Shown here one piece after another: positions 42,785 to 51,441 of a stretch of 64,000 bases of DNA. Under the pieces are notes generated by a model, which saw only the letters and a list, made by a program, of their open reading frames with translations, made no database searches and was not told the DNA's origin. The stretch's first letter is position 1. Each line of letters begins with the position of its first letter. The stretch spans positions 62,001 through 126,000 of the forward strand of contig CAYYXG010000003.1 of NCBI GenBank assembly GCA_964475595.1, written 5' to 3'. A program made the position numbers and the translations under genes. The stretch comes from RGEC01 sp964475595. GTDB lineage: Bacteria; Bacteroidota; Bacteroidia; NS11-12g; UBA955.

Positions 42785-43870
42785 TTAGTATTTAAGTAGC
42801 CGCTCCACTACTTTTTTACCCTTATCGTCTTCATATTCTACCCAATAAATCCCTCCCGGCAGGTGCTGAATATTCATTTCACCTAAGTTGTCCGGAATAA
42901 TGTTGTCAATCAATCTACCCGTCGGATTATAAAAACCGCAGTGACTGCCGGGTTTGCTGTTATGAAGATGCAATTTGTCTTTGGCTGGGTTAGGAATAAG
43001 TCCATGTCCTTTGGGTTGCGGCCGGTTTGTTTTTGTGGTGGGTAAAATCAATTCAAAAACTGCGGCACTATCGCCACTATATGCCTCACCACTAAAAAGT
43101 ATGCTGCCGCTGTTACTGAAGCAAATGGTTTCTACTTGTCTGGTCCCGGTGTAAACAAGCGAAAAGGTTTTCCCTGTTCCGTGCTGTATCCGGCCATTCT
43201 TCATTTCGCATGTGTAAATGAGGGGAGTGAGTGAAAATTGCAGGTTGGGTACATAACCGCACAACAGTAACTGCTGATTGTGGTAATGTGCGCCTGTTAC
43301 CCAGAATGGGGGCTGCACGGTGTCGCAGACCTGCGCGATGTAAGTTCCCGCGTTTACCGGTAAAGAATAGACACGGCAGTTTCCGGAAGATTTGCTTTTG
43401 CTGAATAGGTACAAGGAGTCGGCTGTCGCAACTATGGCTTCGCAATCGTAATTGGTGAATGTGCTTGATGTAAAGTCGGTCTGATCTGCGTAGCTGAAGG
43501 AAATAACTTCGGGCATTACATTGCTTTTACCCAGGCTATCTGACGTGAATTTTAATATTTTCAGGTCTTTTCGGGTGCCGTTATTGTTGCCAAAATCGCC
43601 CACGAAAAAATGGGTGGCATTTGTGGCCATGTCTTCCCAGTCGGTATTGGGTTTTAGAAGGATGGTAGTGTCAATGATTTTCCCCTTGGCATTCAGTTCA
43701 AAAATCATGGCGGGCGATCCTCCGTCTCCATGGGCAAAGTAGCGTTTTTGCCACGTGGTCATTCCACTAATTTCGGTGAGTGGAGCTGCCAGGTTAAACC
43801 ATTTCTGTATGGTTTGTGCAGACAATGTAAAAATAGCCGTAAAGTGCAGTAATAGCAGGGTAAATCTCAT
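42785..43870 (-). CDS. T9SS sorting-domain protein of unknown function
   Basis: A 361-residue exported protein with signal peptide ending TLSAQ. The body looks like a beta-propeller-type repeat protein (ISGMTTWQKRYFAHGDGG, NTDWEDMATNATHFFVGDFGNN, and CEAIVATADSLYLFSK), reminiscent of esterase-like phytase or SdiA-regulated-type propellers, but I could not name a family securely. The C-terminal 75 residues form a T9SS sorting domain (LIPNPAKDKLHLHN..FYNPTGRLIDN..LPGGIYWVEY). It overlaps the amidohydrolase gene upstream by 4 nt (ATGA), so they are coupled. Confidence 0.82.
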   Translation of the reverse strand: MRFTLLLLHFTAIFTLSAQTIQKWFNLAAPLTEISGMTTWQKRYFAHGDGGSPAMIFELNAKGKIIDTTILLKPNTDWEDMATNATHFFVGDFGNNNGTRKDLKILKFTSDSLGKSNVMPEVISFSYADQTDFTSSTFTNYDCEAIVATADSLYLFSKSKSSGNCRVYSLPVNAGTYIAQVCDTVQPPFWVTGAHYHNQQLLLCGYVPNLQFSLTPLIYTCEMKNGRIQHGTGKTFSLVYTGTRQVETICFSNSGSILFSGEAYSGDSAAVFELILPTTKTNRPQPKGHGLIPNPAKDKLHLHNSKPGSHCGFYNPTGRLIDNIIPDNLGEMNIQHLPGGIYWVEYEDDKGKKVVERLLKY

Positions 43871-45504
43871 GGCATAAACACATTTTTACCACCAATGTAG
43901 GTGTATTTCACTTTCGCCTTTTTGAGTGCTTTTTCGGGCGCCACCATCAAATCGGTATTTAGCACCACAAAATCCGCAAATTTGTTGGGCTCCAATGAAC
44001 CCTTGTCATTTTCCTCCCGGTTGGCATAGGCCGCCCAAAGTGTCATGCCCAGCAATGCCTGTTTACGTGTGAGTGCACCCTCGGGCTGAAAGGGTGCTTT
44101 TACATTGCCCGCAGCATCTTTTCGGGTTACAGCACTGTAAAAAGTCTTGATGGGTGAAATGTCTTCTACCGGAAAATCAGTGCCCAAAGCCACCATCCCT
44201 GCCTGTTTGCATAGCTCGGCGTAGTTGTAGGCGCCTTGCAGTCTGTTTTCACAAATTCGCGTAGCAGCCCAGGGGGCATCGCTGGTGGCGTGGGTGGGTT
44301 GAACGCTGGGTACAACTCCATATTTTCCAAATAGGTTGAAGTCTTTAGGGTCTACAATCTGTGCGTGTTCAATGCGCCATCTCAGCCCTTCATTGTAGTT
44401 TCTCAGTTTGCCAAATGTTTGCAGTGCAAGGGCATTGGCACTATCGCCAATGGCGTGCACGCATACCTGCCAGCTTTTCTGGGCCAAAAAGTGGCTGTAG
44501 TTTTCAAAATCGCGAAGGTTGTTTAGCAATAATCCTTTATGCCCAAGTCGGTCGCAGTAGTCCTTTTTCATCAAGGCGCCACGGGAACCAAGGGCTCCAT
44601 CCAGGTAAAATTTTACAGCACCTACGTGCATCATGCCATTGTTGTTCCAGCCCTGTTCGGTCACGTAGGCAAAACTTTCTTTTGAGGCACTAAGCATGGC
44701 GTATATTCTCAGGTTAAGATTTCCGGTGCGCTGAAGTTGATCCAGGTAATTAACCTCAGCCGTGGTAAGTCCGGCCTCATCGAGGGTGGTAAGCCCTGCA
44801 GCATAGCATCTTTTGGCGCCTTCAATAACGGCGGCATCGAGTTCTTTTTGCGGAAGTGGGGGCACAAACCCTGAAACAAGGTCCACGGCATTGTCTATGA
44901 GAATGCCGGTGAATTGGCCATTTTGAAAAACAAATTCTCCACCCAGGATGGTTTGGTTGATATTCAGATTTAACGCATTTATGGCAGCTGTATTGATCCA
45001 GGCAGCATGACCATCAATTCTTTTCAGAAATACAGGGGTATTGGGAAACGCTTTATCCAGCAGTGTTAAAGTCGGGAAGCTTTTGTTTTTCCAGTCATTT
45101 TGATCCCAGCCGCGACCTACAATCCAGCTTCGGGAGGTGGTTTTGGCGAATTTTTTGAGTCGCTTAATAACATCTTTCTCACTTTTGGTTCCAACCAAAT
45201 CTGCTTCCTTTAATCCTTTGCACCAGGCAAGAAAATGACAGTGTGCATCAATGATGCCCGGGTATATGAATTGGTTTTTGAAATGCACAACCTTTGCATT
45301 GGGGTACAGTGCCTTTGATAATGCTGTGGGTCCTGTAAAAATTATTTTATCTTTTTCACAAACTATAGATTCTACCTCGTTCATCGCAGTATCAGCTACG
45401 TAAATCTTTTTTGCTGTGTATACAGTTAAATCTTGCGCAATTAGGTGCACTGCGCAGCTAAACATTGTAATGAAAGAAAGTAAATAGTGAATGATGCGAC
45501 GCAT
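43867..45504 (-). CDS. Exported amidohydrolase, YtcJ-like
   Basis: A 545-residue amidohydrolase-superfamily enzyme with a signal peptide (ending HLIAQ). The metal site is seen in YPGIIDAHCHF (HxH), with later LRWRIEHAQIV, VVPSVQPTHATSD and GTDFPVEDISP (the final Asp). YtcJ-type enzymes hydrolyse N-substituted formamides or related compounds; the substrate is unknown. Cotranscribed with the T9SS gene downstream by an ATGA overlap. Confidence 0.92.
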   Translation of the reverse strand: MRRIIHYLLSFITMFSCAVHLIAQDLTVYTAKKIYVADTAMNEVESIVCEKDKIIFTGPTALSKALYPNAKVVHFKNQFIYPGIIDAHCHFLAWCKGLKEADLVGTKSEKDVIKRLKKFAKTTSRSWIVGRGWDQNDWKNKSFPTLTLLDKAFPNTPVFLKRIDGHAAWINTAAINALNLNINQTILGGEFVFQNGQFTGILIDNAVDLVSGFVPPLPQKELDAAVIEGAKRCYAAGLTTLDEAGLTTAEVNYLDQLQRTGNLNLRIYAMLSASKESFAYVTEQGWNNNGMMHVGAVKFYLDGALGSRGALMKKDYCDRLGHKGLLLNNLRDFENYSHFLAQKSWQVCVHAIGDSANALALQTFGKLRNYNEGLRWRIEHAQIVDPKDFNLFGKYGVVPSVQPTHATSDAPWAATRICENRLQGAYNYAELCKQAGMVALGTDFPVEDISPIKTFYSAVTRKDAAGNVKAPFQPEGALTRKQALLGMTLWAAYANREENDKGSLEPNKFADFVVLNTDLMVAPEKALKKAKVKYTYIGGKNVFMP

Positions 45505-45609
45505 GAGGTTTGTTTGTGACTTTAAAACTATGCAAATTTGAAGAAAATTTCGTCATTGACCACGTGTAATCAGCAACATTTTGGGTAATTGGGCGTTTAA
45601 TCGATAAAT

Positions 45610-46524
45610 ATGACAGTAAAACACCTTCAGATTTTTTCCTTGTGGGCAGCGACATTGCTTTCTGGGCTCATCTTTGTTTTTTCAGGCAATACCCTTTTCG
45701 GAGATATCCCAATTCGGGTCATATTGGGTTTTTCAGCAATCTGTATCATCCTTTTTACATGGGTGTCTACTGTTTTTTTAACCAAAGGTTTCAAAGTATC
45801 ATTTTTCAATCTCTTCAGGGTTCTGGGTTTTCTAACGGCGTTGCTCAACCTGGTTGTTGTATTGTATGCGGCCTTTACGATGGCCGGTTATTGGTCTGAC
45901 GAGGTGAATGGCATCTTTTACGTTTTTTCTGGTGTTTCCTTTGTGTTTGTGCTGTTTAATTATCTGGCATTGGGGAACCATTCCATACAGAATCAAAAGC
46001 AAGTTCAAAAACCAGTGGTTACAGACTGGATATTCACCCTCTTCCTACCCGTTTTGATTGCCGCTTATGGAATCGTTTCATTATATAATCAGGAAACAGC
46101 CCTAAGTAGTGCAGGAGATCCGGACTTCACCATACAGCCTGCACCCTTAATGGATTTGTTTGAGAAGGATGCGGTGTCTGCCAATCAACAATACATTGGT
46201 AAAGTAATCCGATTCTCCGGTTCCGTGTCTGAAATAGGAGGGGATTCATCCATTTTGGTTACCCTAAATGCTTGGAAAGAAGGTTATACAATCAATTGTG
46301 ACTTTGATATGGAATTGAAAGATAAACTTTCTGCCGTTTTGCAGGGCGATTCCCTGCTGTTACAATGTTCATGCAGCGGATTAAGTACCCCTGAAGAAGG
46401 CATGTCGTTATTGTCTGGTGCAACCCTGGAAATGACCCGTTGCGCCTTGATTACAAACTTCAAAAACAACCCGAATCTTGGCACAGATGTTGAACATCCT
46501 AAAGAAACACCCAAGCGGAAATAA
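45610..46524 (+). CDS. Membrane protein with C-terminal OB-fold (tRNA_anti-like) domain
   Basis: A 304-residue protein with five predicted membrane spans in the first 160 residues (about 8-28, 34-56, 68-90, 100-120, 139-159). The remainder has the pattern of a periplasmic OB-fold: ANQQYIGKVIRFSGSVSEIGGDSS..VTLNAWKEGYTINCDFD..LQGDSLLLQCSCSGLS, with a hydrophilic tail. The OB-fold resembles the tRNA_anti-like family found in exported Bacteroidetes proteins. Function is unknown. The YceI gene follows 2 nt after its stop and a DUF5777 gene after that. Confidence 0.8.
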   Translation: MTVKHLQIFSLWAATLLSGLIFVFSGNTLFGDIPIRVILGFSAICIILFTWVSTVFLTKGFKVSFFNLFRVLGFLTALLNLVVVLYAAFTMAGYWSDEVNGIFYVFSGVSFVFVLFNYLALGNHSIQNQKQVQKPVVTDWIFTLFLPVLIAAYGIVSLYNQETALSSAGDPDFTIQPAPLMDLFEKDAVSANQQYIGKVIRFSGSVSEIGGDSSILVTLNAWKEGYTINCDFDMELKDKLSAVLQGDSLLLQCSCSGLSTPEEGMSLLSGATLEMTRCALITNFKNNPNLGTDVEHPKETPKRK

Positions 46525-46526
46525 TT

Positions 46527-47096
46527 ATGAAAAACTCACTCGTACTTATGCTGGTTCTTACTCTTTTCATTGGGGTAAAAGCACAGACTAAAGAATCGGA
46601 TAAAACCCAGGTATACACTACCTCATCAGGGACTATTAAGTTTTTTAGCAAAACCACTGCCGAAAATATTGATGCTACCAACAACCAGGTAAAAGCAGCC
46701 CTGGATGCCAATACAGGGAATATGGAGTTCGCGGTTTCTATCAATAGTTTTTTGTTTAAAAAAGCACTCATGCAAAAACATTTTCAGGAAAATTACCTGG
46801 AAAGCGACAAGTTTCCGAAAAGTACCTTTAAAGGGAGTATTGTTAATAATGCTGCGGTGAAATATGGTACCGACGGAACGTATCCTGTGAATGTGAAAGG
46901 AAAACTCACCATGCATGGGGTTACCAAGGAAGTTAACATACCCGGTAAGGTTACCATTTCGGGTAAAAAAGCCATTTTGTCGGGAGATTTTAATGTGCTA
47001 TTGGACGATTACAATATCAAAGTGCCGGCCAATAACGCATCTCAAATTGCCAAAAGCATTAAAGTGACTGTTGATTGCAGTCTGCAAAAGAAATGA
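46527..47096 (+). CDS. YceI family periplasmic lipid-binding protein
   Basis: A 189-residue exported protein (signal peptide ending GVKAQ). The YceI lipocalin-like barrel is shown by TSSGTIKFFSKTTAENIDATNNQVKAA-type start, MQKHFQENYLESDKFPKSTFKG, and LTMHGVTKEVNIPGKVTI. YceI proteins bind isoprenoid or other amphiphilic molecules. It is 2 nt after the OB-fold gene and overlaps the DUF5777 gene by ATGA. Confidence 0.93.
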   Translation: MKNSLVLMLVLTLFIGVKAQTKESDKTQVYTTSSGTIKFFSKTTAENIDATNNQVKAALDANTGNMEFAVSINSFLFKKALMQKHFQENYLESDKFPKSTFKGSIVNNAAVKYGTDGTYPVNVKGKLTMHGVTKEVNIPGKVTISGKKAILSGDFNVLLDDYNIKVPANNASQIAKSIKVTVDCSLQKK

Positions 47097-47956
47097 GGCA
47101 GTTGGTTTTACGCATACTTTGGGCCTACTCAGTGTTGATGCTGCCTTGTGGGCTCTTTGCACAGCAGGATTCAGGATTTTCATTGCTAAGCGATGAACCG
47201 GCGGAAAGAATTAAGATTGAAAATGCCTTCAAAACCTCCAGGGTGATTAATTTACAAAGCATTGAGCTCACCGACGCCGGTGTTATGGATGTGAAAATAA
47301 ACCATCGTTTCGGGGCTGTGGATTTGGGTTCCTATGAAGCATTTGGGCTAGACAATGCATCAGTGAGGATAGGGGCGGAGTATGGTGTTCTTCCAGATAT
47401 TGCCTTCAATTTGGGCCGAAGCAGTTTGGGAAGAATGGTGGATGGTGGCCTTAAGTATCGCTTCATGCATCAGACCAATGACAATGCACACCCTGTGAGC
47501 GTTTTACTGTATGCCGGTGCCGCAAGAACCGCATTGACCATGATGGGTTCAGAATGGGTATATACAGGGCAGCTAATTGTCGGAAGGAAGGAAACGGACC
47601 GGTTTTCATGGCAAATCGTTCCTTCGGTGGTTGGTGGAAAAGAAGGTCGGGTATTGGCCGTAGGGCTAGGGTTAAGAGAAAAGATTACCCCGCGCACTAC
47701 GTTTAATGCAGAATACATTCCCGTATTATCAAGACCTTTAGGAAGAGGCAATACCGGCTTTTACAATTCATTTTCGGTGGGATTGGATGTGGAAACCGGT
47801 GGACACGTTTTTCAGCTGCATTTCACCAATAGTGCAGGGATGGCAGAACCTCAGTTTATTGCCCAGACCAATGGCTCATGGATGGATAGGGGGTTCCGTT
47901 TTGGATTCAACATCAGTAGGGTGTTTACGGTGGTAGATCCTGCCCGGTTTCGTTAA
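47093..47956 (+). CDS. DUF5777 family beta-barrel protein
   Basis: A 287-residue exported protein (signal peptide ending GLFAQ). KTSRVINLQSIELTDAGVMDVKINHRFG and the following alternating beta pattern with GLKYRFMHQ are typical of DUF5777, a predicted outer-membrane barrel of unknown role that commonly sits next to YceI genes. ATG at 47093 overlaps the YceI stop (ATGA); the open frame 6 codons upstream is ignored. The stop lies 11 nt from the convergent GT39 gene. Confidence 0.87.
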   Translation: MRQLVLRILWAYSVLMLPCGLFAQQDSGFSLLSDEPAERIKIENAFKTSRVINLQSIELTDAGVMDVKINHRFGAVDLGSYEAFGLDNASVRIGAEYGVLPDIAFNLGRSSLGRMVDGGLKYRFMHQTNDNAHPVSVLLYAGAARTALTMMGSEWVYTGQLIVGRKETDRFSWQIVPSVVGGKEGRVLAVGLGLREKITPRTTFNAEYIPVLSRPLGRGNTGFYNSFSVGLDVETGGHVFQLHFTNSAGMAEPQFIAQTNGSWMDRGFRFGFNISRVFTVVDPARFR

Positions 47957-47967
47957 CGGTCACGTTG

Positions 47968-49743
47968 TTATTCAAACCATGCAGGTCCGTACATGTTTGG
48001 ATTTGCACGACATAGTCTGTATTCAATGCGCGTTTTTATTCCTGTCTTCTCAGTTTTTAAATAAATGCTAAGTCTTGTATTACCTGAAACTCCAGGTATG
48101 TCTGCAGTTTTAATAAATAAAAATATTCGGTTGTCTCCTATACCCCTGAATTCAGATTTTTTGCTGCTTCGCCAGTCAATTTGATGGTCTCCGTTATGCA
48201 AACTCCCTATTAATTCGGCATCTTCCGGCAGTGAATCATCCACTAAATGAAAGACCAGTAAATCATTTTTTTGATAGCCCATATTTTTTAGGGGAATATC
48301 AAAGGGTTTATGGGTTTCAATGTTTACATGGTTATAAGTCACATTCTCTTGGCGGTTAGATTCGTTTAGATAAACCACCTCACCACCGGTAAAATACTGA
48401 TGTCTGGATGCTTTTCCGGTCCAGTGTTCCAAGAGTGGCACTATTCCGGGATGACTTCCAGAGTTGACGGCCAGAATTATCGGAATGCCGTAAAATGGCT
48501 TTTCCCGATATTTTTCCCATAATCTTTGGTAGGAAAAAGGGATGTTGGAATGGCTTATAAATGCTGGAATGCAAACGGAATGTTCATTAAATAAATGATA
48601 TAACAGCACATCATCCGGTCCATCTGCCAGCAATAAGGCCTTTTGCCCACATTGGGATTTTATTACCTTGGCCTGTTCGTGATAAACGTTTTTACGACCA
48701 TCACCGAAATAGGCAGATTTCATCAATCCATAACCCAACATTAACGCCATGGCAGGAGCTATCAATATGATTTTTTTCTCATGAATCAAGCTAATGAGTC
48801 CCATAAAGAAAAAAGGTGCACTGAAAAGAAGCACAGTATGTTGTAAAACGGGTTTTTGTAACCACGACCAAGCAAAACCAATAATCATGGGAAATAAAAA
48901 CACCGAAAAGCATAACAGTGCCCGTTCAATGCTTTTTTTATCAATCGGTTGGGGTTTAACAAAGAATGAACTAATCCATATTCCCAGCACCGCATACAAC
49001 ATGCCATTCAGTAAATACTGCAAGTGTTTTAATGGAAAATCAATACCGGGTTTCCCCAGCCAGTCCAGCCCGCCAATCCCCATTTGATGGGCGAAGACAG
49101 AGAGGGCAGGGGTGAAAAGCAGCATGCCTGTTGCAGCAGATAAAAGCCACTTTCCCCTTTGCTCGCCTTGTTTAATGATTCCGAAAATTCCAAGAATCAA
49201 TACGGGAAGTGCGGTAAAATAATGCATCCATATGCTTATCCCGGCCCATATGCCAAGGAAAATAAATGCGCTGTATCGATTTGTTTTTCCAGTCCAAATA
49301 ATGCTCCACTGCCAAAAAAATGCGTTGCAGAAAAACATGCCCAGTGTGTAGGGCCTTATTTGATTTCCCCAAATCAAAGGCAGATAGGAAAGGGTATACA
49401 ATAGCACCACTGCAAGGGCTTTGGGTTTTGAAAAAAGTAATTCAGTGGCTTTGTAGATGAAAAAGGCAGAACCCAAAGAGCAACAAGCCATGATGCCGTG
49501 CATGAGGGGGACGCTTTCTCCAAAAGTGCGTATCCATAGCCAAATCAAGGTTTGCATACCGGGGGGGTGCCCGTCCGGCATTACTCCTTGCTGCCAGTGC
49601 TCGTTCCAGGTGGTGGCTTGTGCACGAAATACGGCACTAAGTTCATCGTAGGTAAAAGGAACATCAGCAATGCCCCAAAATTTCATTAAGGCAGAGAGAA
49701 AGAGAATTCCGGACAGCCCAAAGATGAATTTTTTATTACCCAC
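47968..49743 (-). CDS. GT39-like glycosyltransferase (ArnT/PMT type) membrane protein
   Basis: About 591 residues with ten or more predicted spans in the first 400 residues and a C-terminal soluble part. The first periplasmic loop has FTYDELSAVFRAQATTWNEHW, with the acidic residue expected for catalysis in GT39/ArnT-type enzymes that use polyprenyl-phosphate sugars; then DGHPPGMQTLIW. No ATG is available; GTG at 49743 or TTG at 49746 serves as start. It is 27 nt downstream of the secreted AsnB-labelled family gene on the same strand. Confidence 0.82.
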   Translation of the reverse strand: MGNKKFIFGLSGILFLSALMKFWGIADVPFTYDELSAVFRAQATTWNEHWQQGVMPDGHPPGMQTLIWLWIRTFGESVPLMHGIMACCSLGSAFFIYKATELLFSKPKALAVVLLYTLSYLPLIWGNQIRPYTLGMFFCNAFFWQWSIIWTGKTNRYSAFIFLGIWAGISIWMHYFTALPVLILGIFGIIKQGEQRGKWLLSAATGMLLFTPALSVFAHQMGIGGLDWLGKPGIDFPLKHLQYLLNGMLYAVLGIWISSFFVKPQPIDKKSIERALLCFSVFLFPMIIGFAWSWLQKPVLQHTVLLFSAPFFFMGLISLIHEKKIILIAPAMALMLGYGLMKSAYFGDGRKNVYHEQAKVIKSQCGQKALLLADGPDDVLLYHLFNEHSVCIPAFISHSNIPFSYQRLWEKYREKPFYGIPIILAVNSGSHPGIVPLLEHWTGKASRHQYFTGGEVVYLNESNRQENVTYNHVNIETHKPFDIPLKNMGYQKNDLLVFHLVDDSLPEDAELIGSLHNGDHQIDWRSSKKSEFRGIGDNRIFLFIKTADIPGVSGNTRLSIYLKTEKTGIKTRIEYRLCRANPNMYGPAWFE

Positions 49744-49770
49744 CAATGCAATGATAACACAAAAAAACCA

Positions 49771-51033
49771 TCAGGTTTTCATCTTATTCTTTTTGGCACT
49801 GGGAAACAGAATATTGTTTAGTATCAAGCGATATCCGGCGGAATTAGGGTGCAGGTTCAAATCTGTGGGCGGTTCACCCACCAAATGCTGATAGTCTTCG
49901 GGATCATGTCCGCCAAAGAATGTCCAGGTGCCTTTGCCCGCCTCTCCGTGTATATATTTAGCTTCTCCCAGAGCTGCGTTTTCGCCCATTACCAGCACAT
50001 CACTTTTGATTTTTTCTTTGTGAAAAGCCGTGGTTTGGCCCATGAAACTTTTGATGGTTCGGGTATGGTTTTGACAAAGTATCGATGGAATTACATCCCA
50101 TTTTGCGCTGTAATCAAACAGGGTAAATAGATCGTTTTCTTCGGTAACGCCGCGTCTTCTGGGGTCTACATCAATGTCGCTGTGCTCATAGATGTAAGGG
50201 TTTTGCTCCAGCATAAAATCTTTAAAAGCGAAGCAGTTGTCAAATTTTAAACGATTCTGGCAATCCGGATCAGCCGGTGTCCCGTCAAACATGGGACCAC
50301 AGATGTCGGTGCTTTCTGCTGCCAAGGCAATGTCGTAAGTATCCGTGGCACTGCACATGGCAAATAAAAATCCGCCTCCCAGGCAAAAATCACGAATTTT
50401 TTTTGCCACAGCCAGTTTCAATTCGCGATTGGAGGCAAAGCCATATTTGGCAGCCATTTCTTCGGCTTCACGCACCTCATTCTGATACCATGGAGCATTG
50501 GCATAGCTGCTCCAGAATTTACCATACTGCCCCGAAAAATCTTCGTGATGCAAGTGAAGCCAGTCGTATTCAGGCAGTTTGTTATTTAAAACTTCGTCAT
50601 CAAAAATGACCGTGTATGGAATTTCGGCGTAGGAGAGTACCATGGTTACTGCATCGTCCCAGGGTTGTTTGGTTTTAGGACTGTAAACGGCCACTTTGGG
50701 AGCGGTTAGCAGTTTCACCATATTCATATTCACCTCGGGATTGCTAATGGTGGCTTCTATGGCATTTGCTTCACTTTCAGTAATCACCTCGTAGGAAAGA
50801 CCACGAATTTTGCACTCACTTTCAGTTTGCGGAGTGTGTGGAATCATAAAACTGCCACCTTTGTAATTCAGCAGCCAGTTAACTTCTCGTCCTTCCTGCT
50901 GCAGCACCCAAAATGCCAATCCATAGCTTTTAAGATGGTTTTTCTGCGTTTCATCCATGGGAATGAGAATTCTGGAAGCATGCAGGGATAAAGATGCTGT
51001 AAATATTAGCAAGTAGAGTATTGTGCGCATCAT
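49771..51033 (-). CDS. Secreted protein of the Bacteroidetes family usually labelled 'asparagine synthetase B'; true function unknown
   Basis: A 420-residue protein with a signal peptide (ending LSLHAS). Databases often carry this Bacteroidetes family as asparagine synthetase B, but there is neither an N-terminal Cys glutaminase nor the ATP-pyrophosphatase SGGxDS loop. The features seen are LIPMDETQKNHLKSYGLAFW, YDWLHLHHEDFSGQYG, and a glycine-rich elbow FCLGGGFLFAMCSATDT reminiscent of class I amidotransferase-like folds, then FFGGHDPEDYQHLVG and NSAGYRLILNN. Export argues against a cytosolic synthetase. Start at the double ATG 51033/51030. It lies 4 nt after crcB. Confidence 0.75.
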   Translation of the reverse strand: MMRTILYLLIFTASLSLHASRILIPMDETQKNHLKSYGLAFWVLQQEGREVNWLLNYKGGSFMIPHTPQTESECKIRGLSYEVITESEANAIEATISNPEVNMNMVKLLTAPKVAVYSPKTKQPWDDAVTMVLSYAEIPYTVIFDDEVLNNKLPEYDWLHLHHEDFSGQYGKFWSSYANAPWYQNEVREAEEMAAKYGFASNRELKLAVAKKIRDFCLGGGFLFAMCSATDTYDIALAAESTDICGPMFDGTPADPDCQNRLKFDNCFAFKDFMLEQNPYIYEHSDIDVDPRRRGVTEENDLFTLFDYSAKWDVIPSILCQNHTRTIKSFMGQTTAFHKEKIKSDVLVMGENAALGEAKYIHGEAGKGTWTFFGGHDPEDYQHLVGEPPTDLNLHPNSAGYRLILNNILFPSAKKNKMKT

Positions 51034-51037
51034 GTTT

Positions 51038-51400
51038 TTATAGTAAATCGGCAAATTTCCTGCCAATTAAAACCAGAGAATAACCCAAAGATACGGAAAA
51101 AAATCCATAAATCAAAGCGCGAACATGTTCCTGAGCTTGGGCATATTGAAGTAACTCCCAGCCAAAGCCAGAGAAGGTGGTAAATCCACCAAGCATACCG
51201 GTCACCAGTAGTAATTTAAGATGTTCGTCTTGAATTTTACCCATTCCCAACCCTATCAGCAGACATCCAAACATATTGACTGCGAAAGTGGCCCAGGCAA
51301 ACTTTGAAGTTTCGAAGGGCAGAAATGAACCAATTGCAAAGCGCATTATACTGCCGCAAAAGCCACCAAGACCCACCAGTATGACACCTTGAAAGTTCAT
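51038..51400 (-). CDS. crcB: Fluoride exporter CrcB/Fluc
   Basis: A 120-residue, four-span protein with the Fluc hallmarks: GLGGFCGSIMRFAIG near the start, WATFAVNMFGCLLIGLGMG and GMLGGFTTFSGFGWE. Fluc dimers form a fluoride channel that protects against cytosolic fluoride. No fluoride riboswitch fits in the 41-nt intergenic region. TACATTTG lies 5 nt before the ATG. Confidence 0.95.
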   Translation of the reverse strand: MNFQGVILVGLGGFCGSIMRFAIGSFLPFETSKFAWATFAVNMFGCLLIGLGMGKIQDEHLKLLLVTGMLGGFTTFSGFGWELLQYAQAQEHVRALIYGFFSVSLGYSLVLIGRKFADLL

Positions 51401-51405
51401 GCATG

Positions 51406-51413
51406 CAAATGTA
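51406..51413 (-). promoter_or_regulatory. TAnnTTTG box immediately before crcB
   Basis: TACATTTG on the minus strand ends 5 nt before the crcB ATG at 51400, implying a leaderless message if active. No -33 TTG at the expected place. Confidence 0.45.
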
Positions 51414-51424
51414 ACACACCGTTG

Positions 51425-51432
51425 TAAATTTG
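51425..51432 (+). promoter_or_regulatory. -7 box of the flavin reductase gene
   Basis: TAAATTTG ends 9 nt before the ATG at 51442 and includes the TTG that would otherwise extend the reading frame, so the ATG is the better start. Confidence 0.45.
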
Positions 51433-51441
51433 CGTTCTGTA

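Noticed and set aside
51401..51441. Possible fluoride riboswitch before crcB
   Set aside because: Only 41 nt separate crcB from the divergent gene and a -7 box lies 5 nt before the ATG; there is no room for the riboswitch fold.
51430..51441. TTG at 51430 as start of the flavin reductase
   Set aside because: The TTG is part of the TAAATTTG promoter box and the four extra residues add nothing; ATG 51442 is better.
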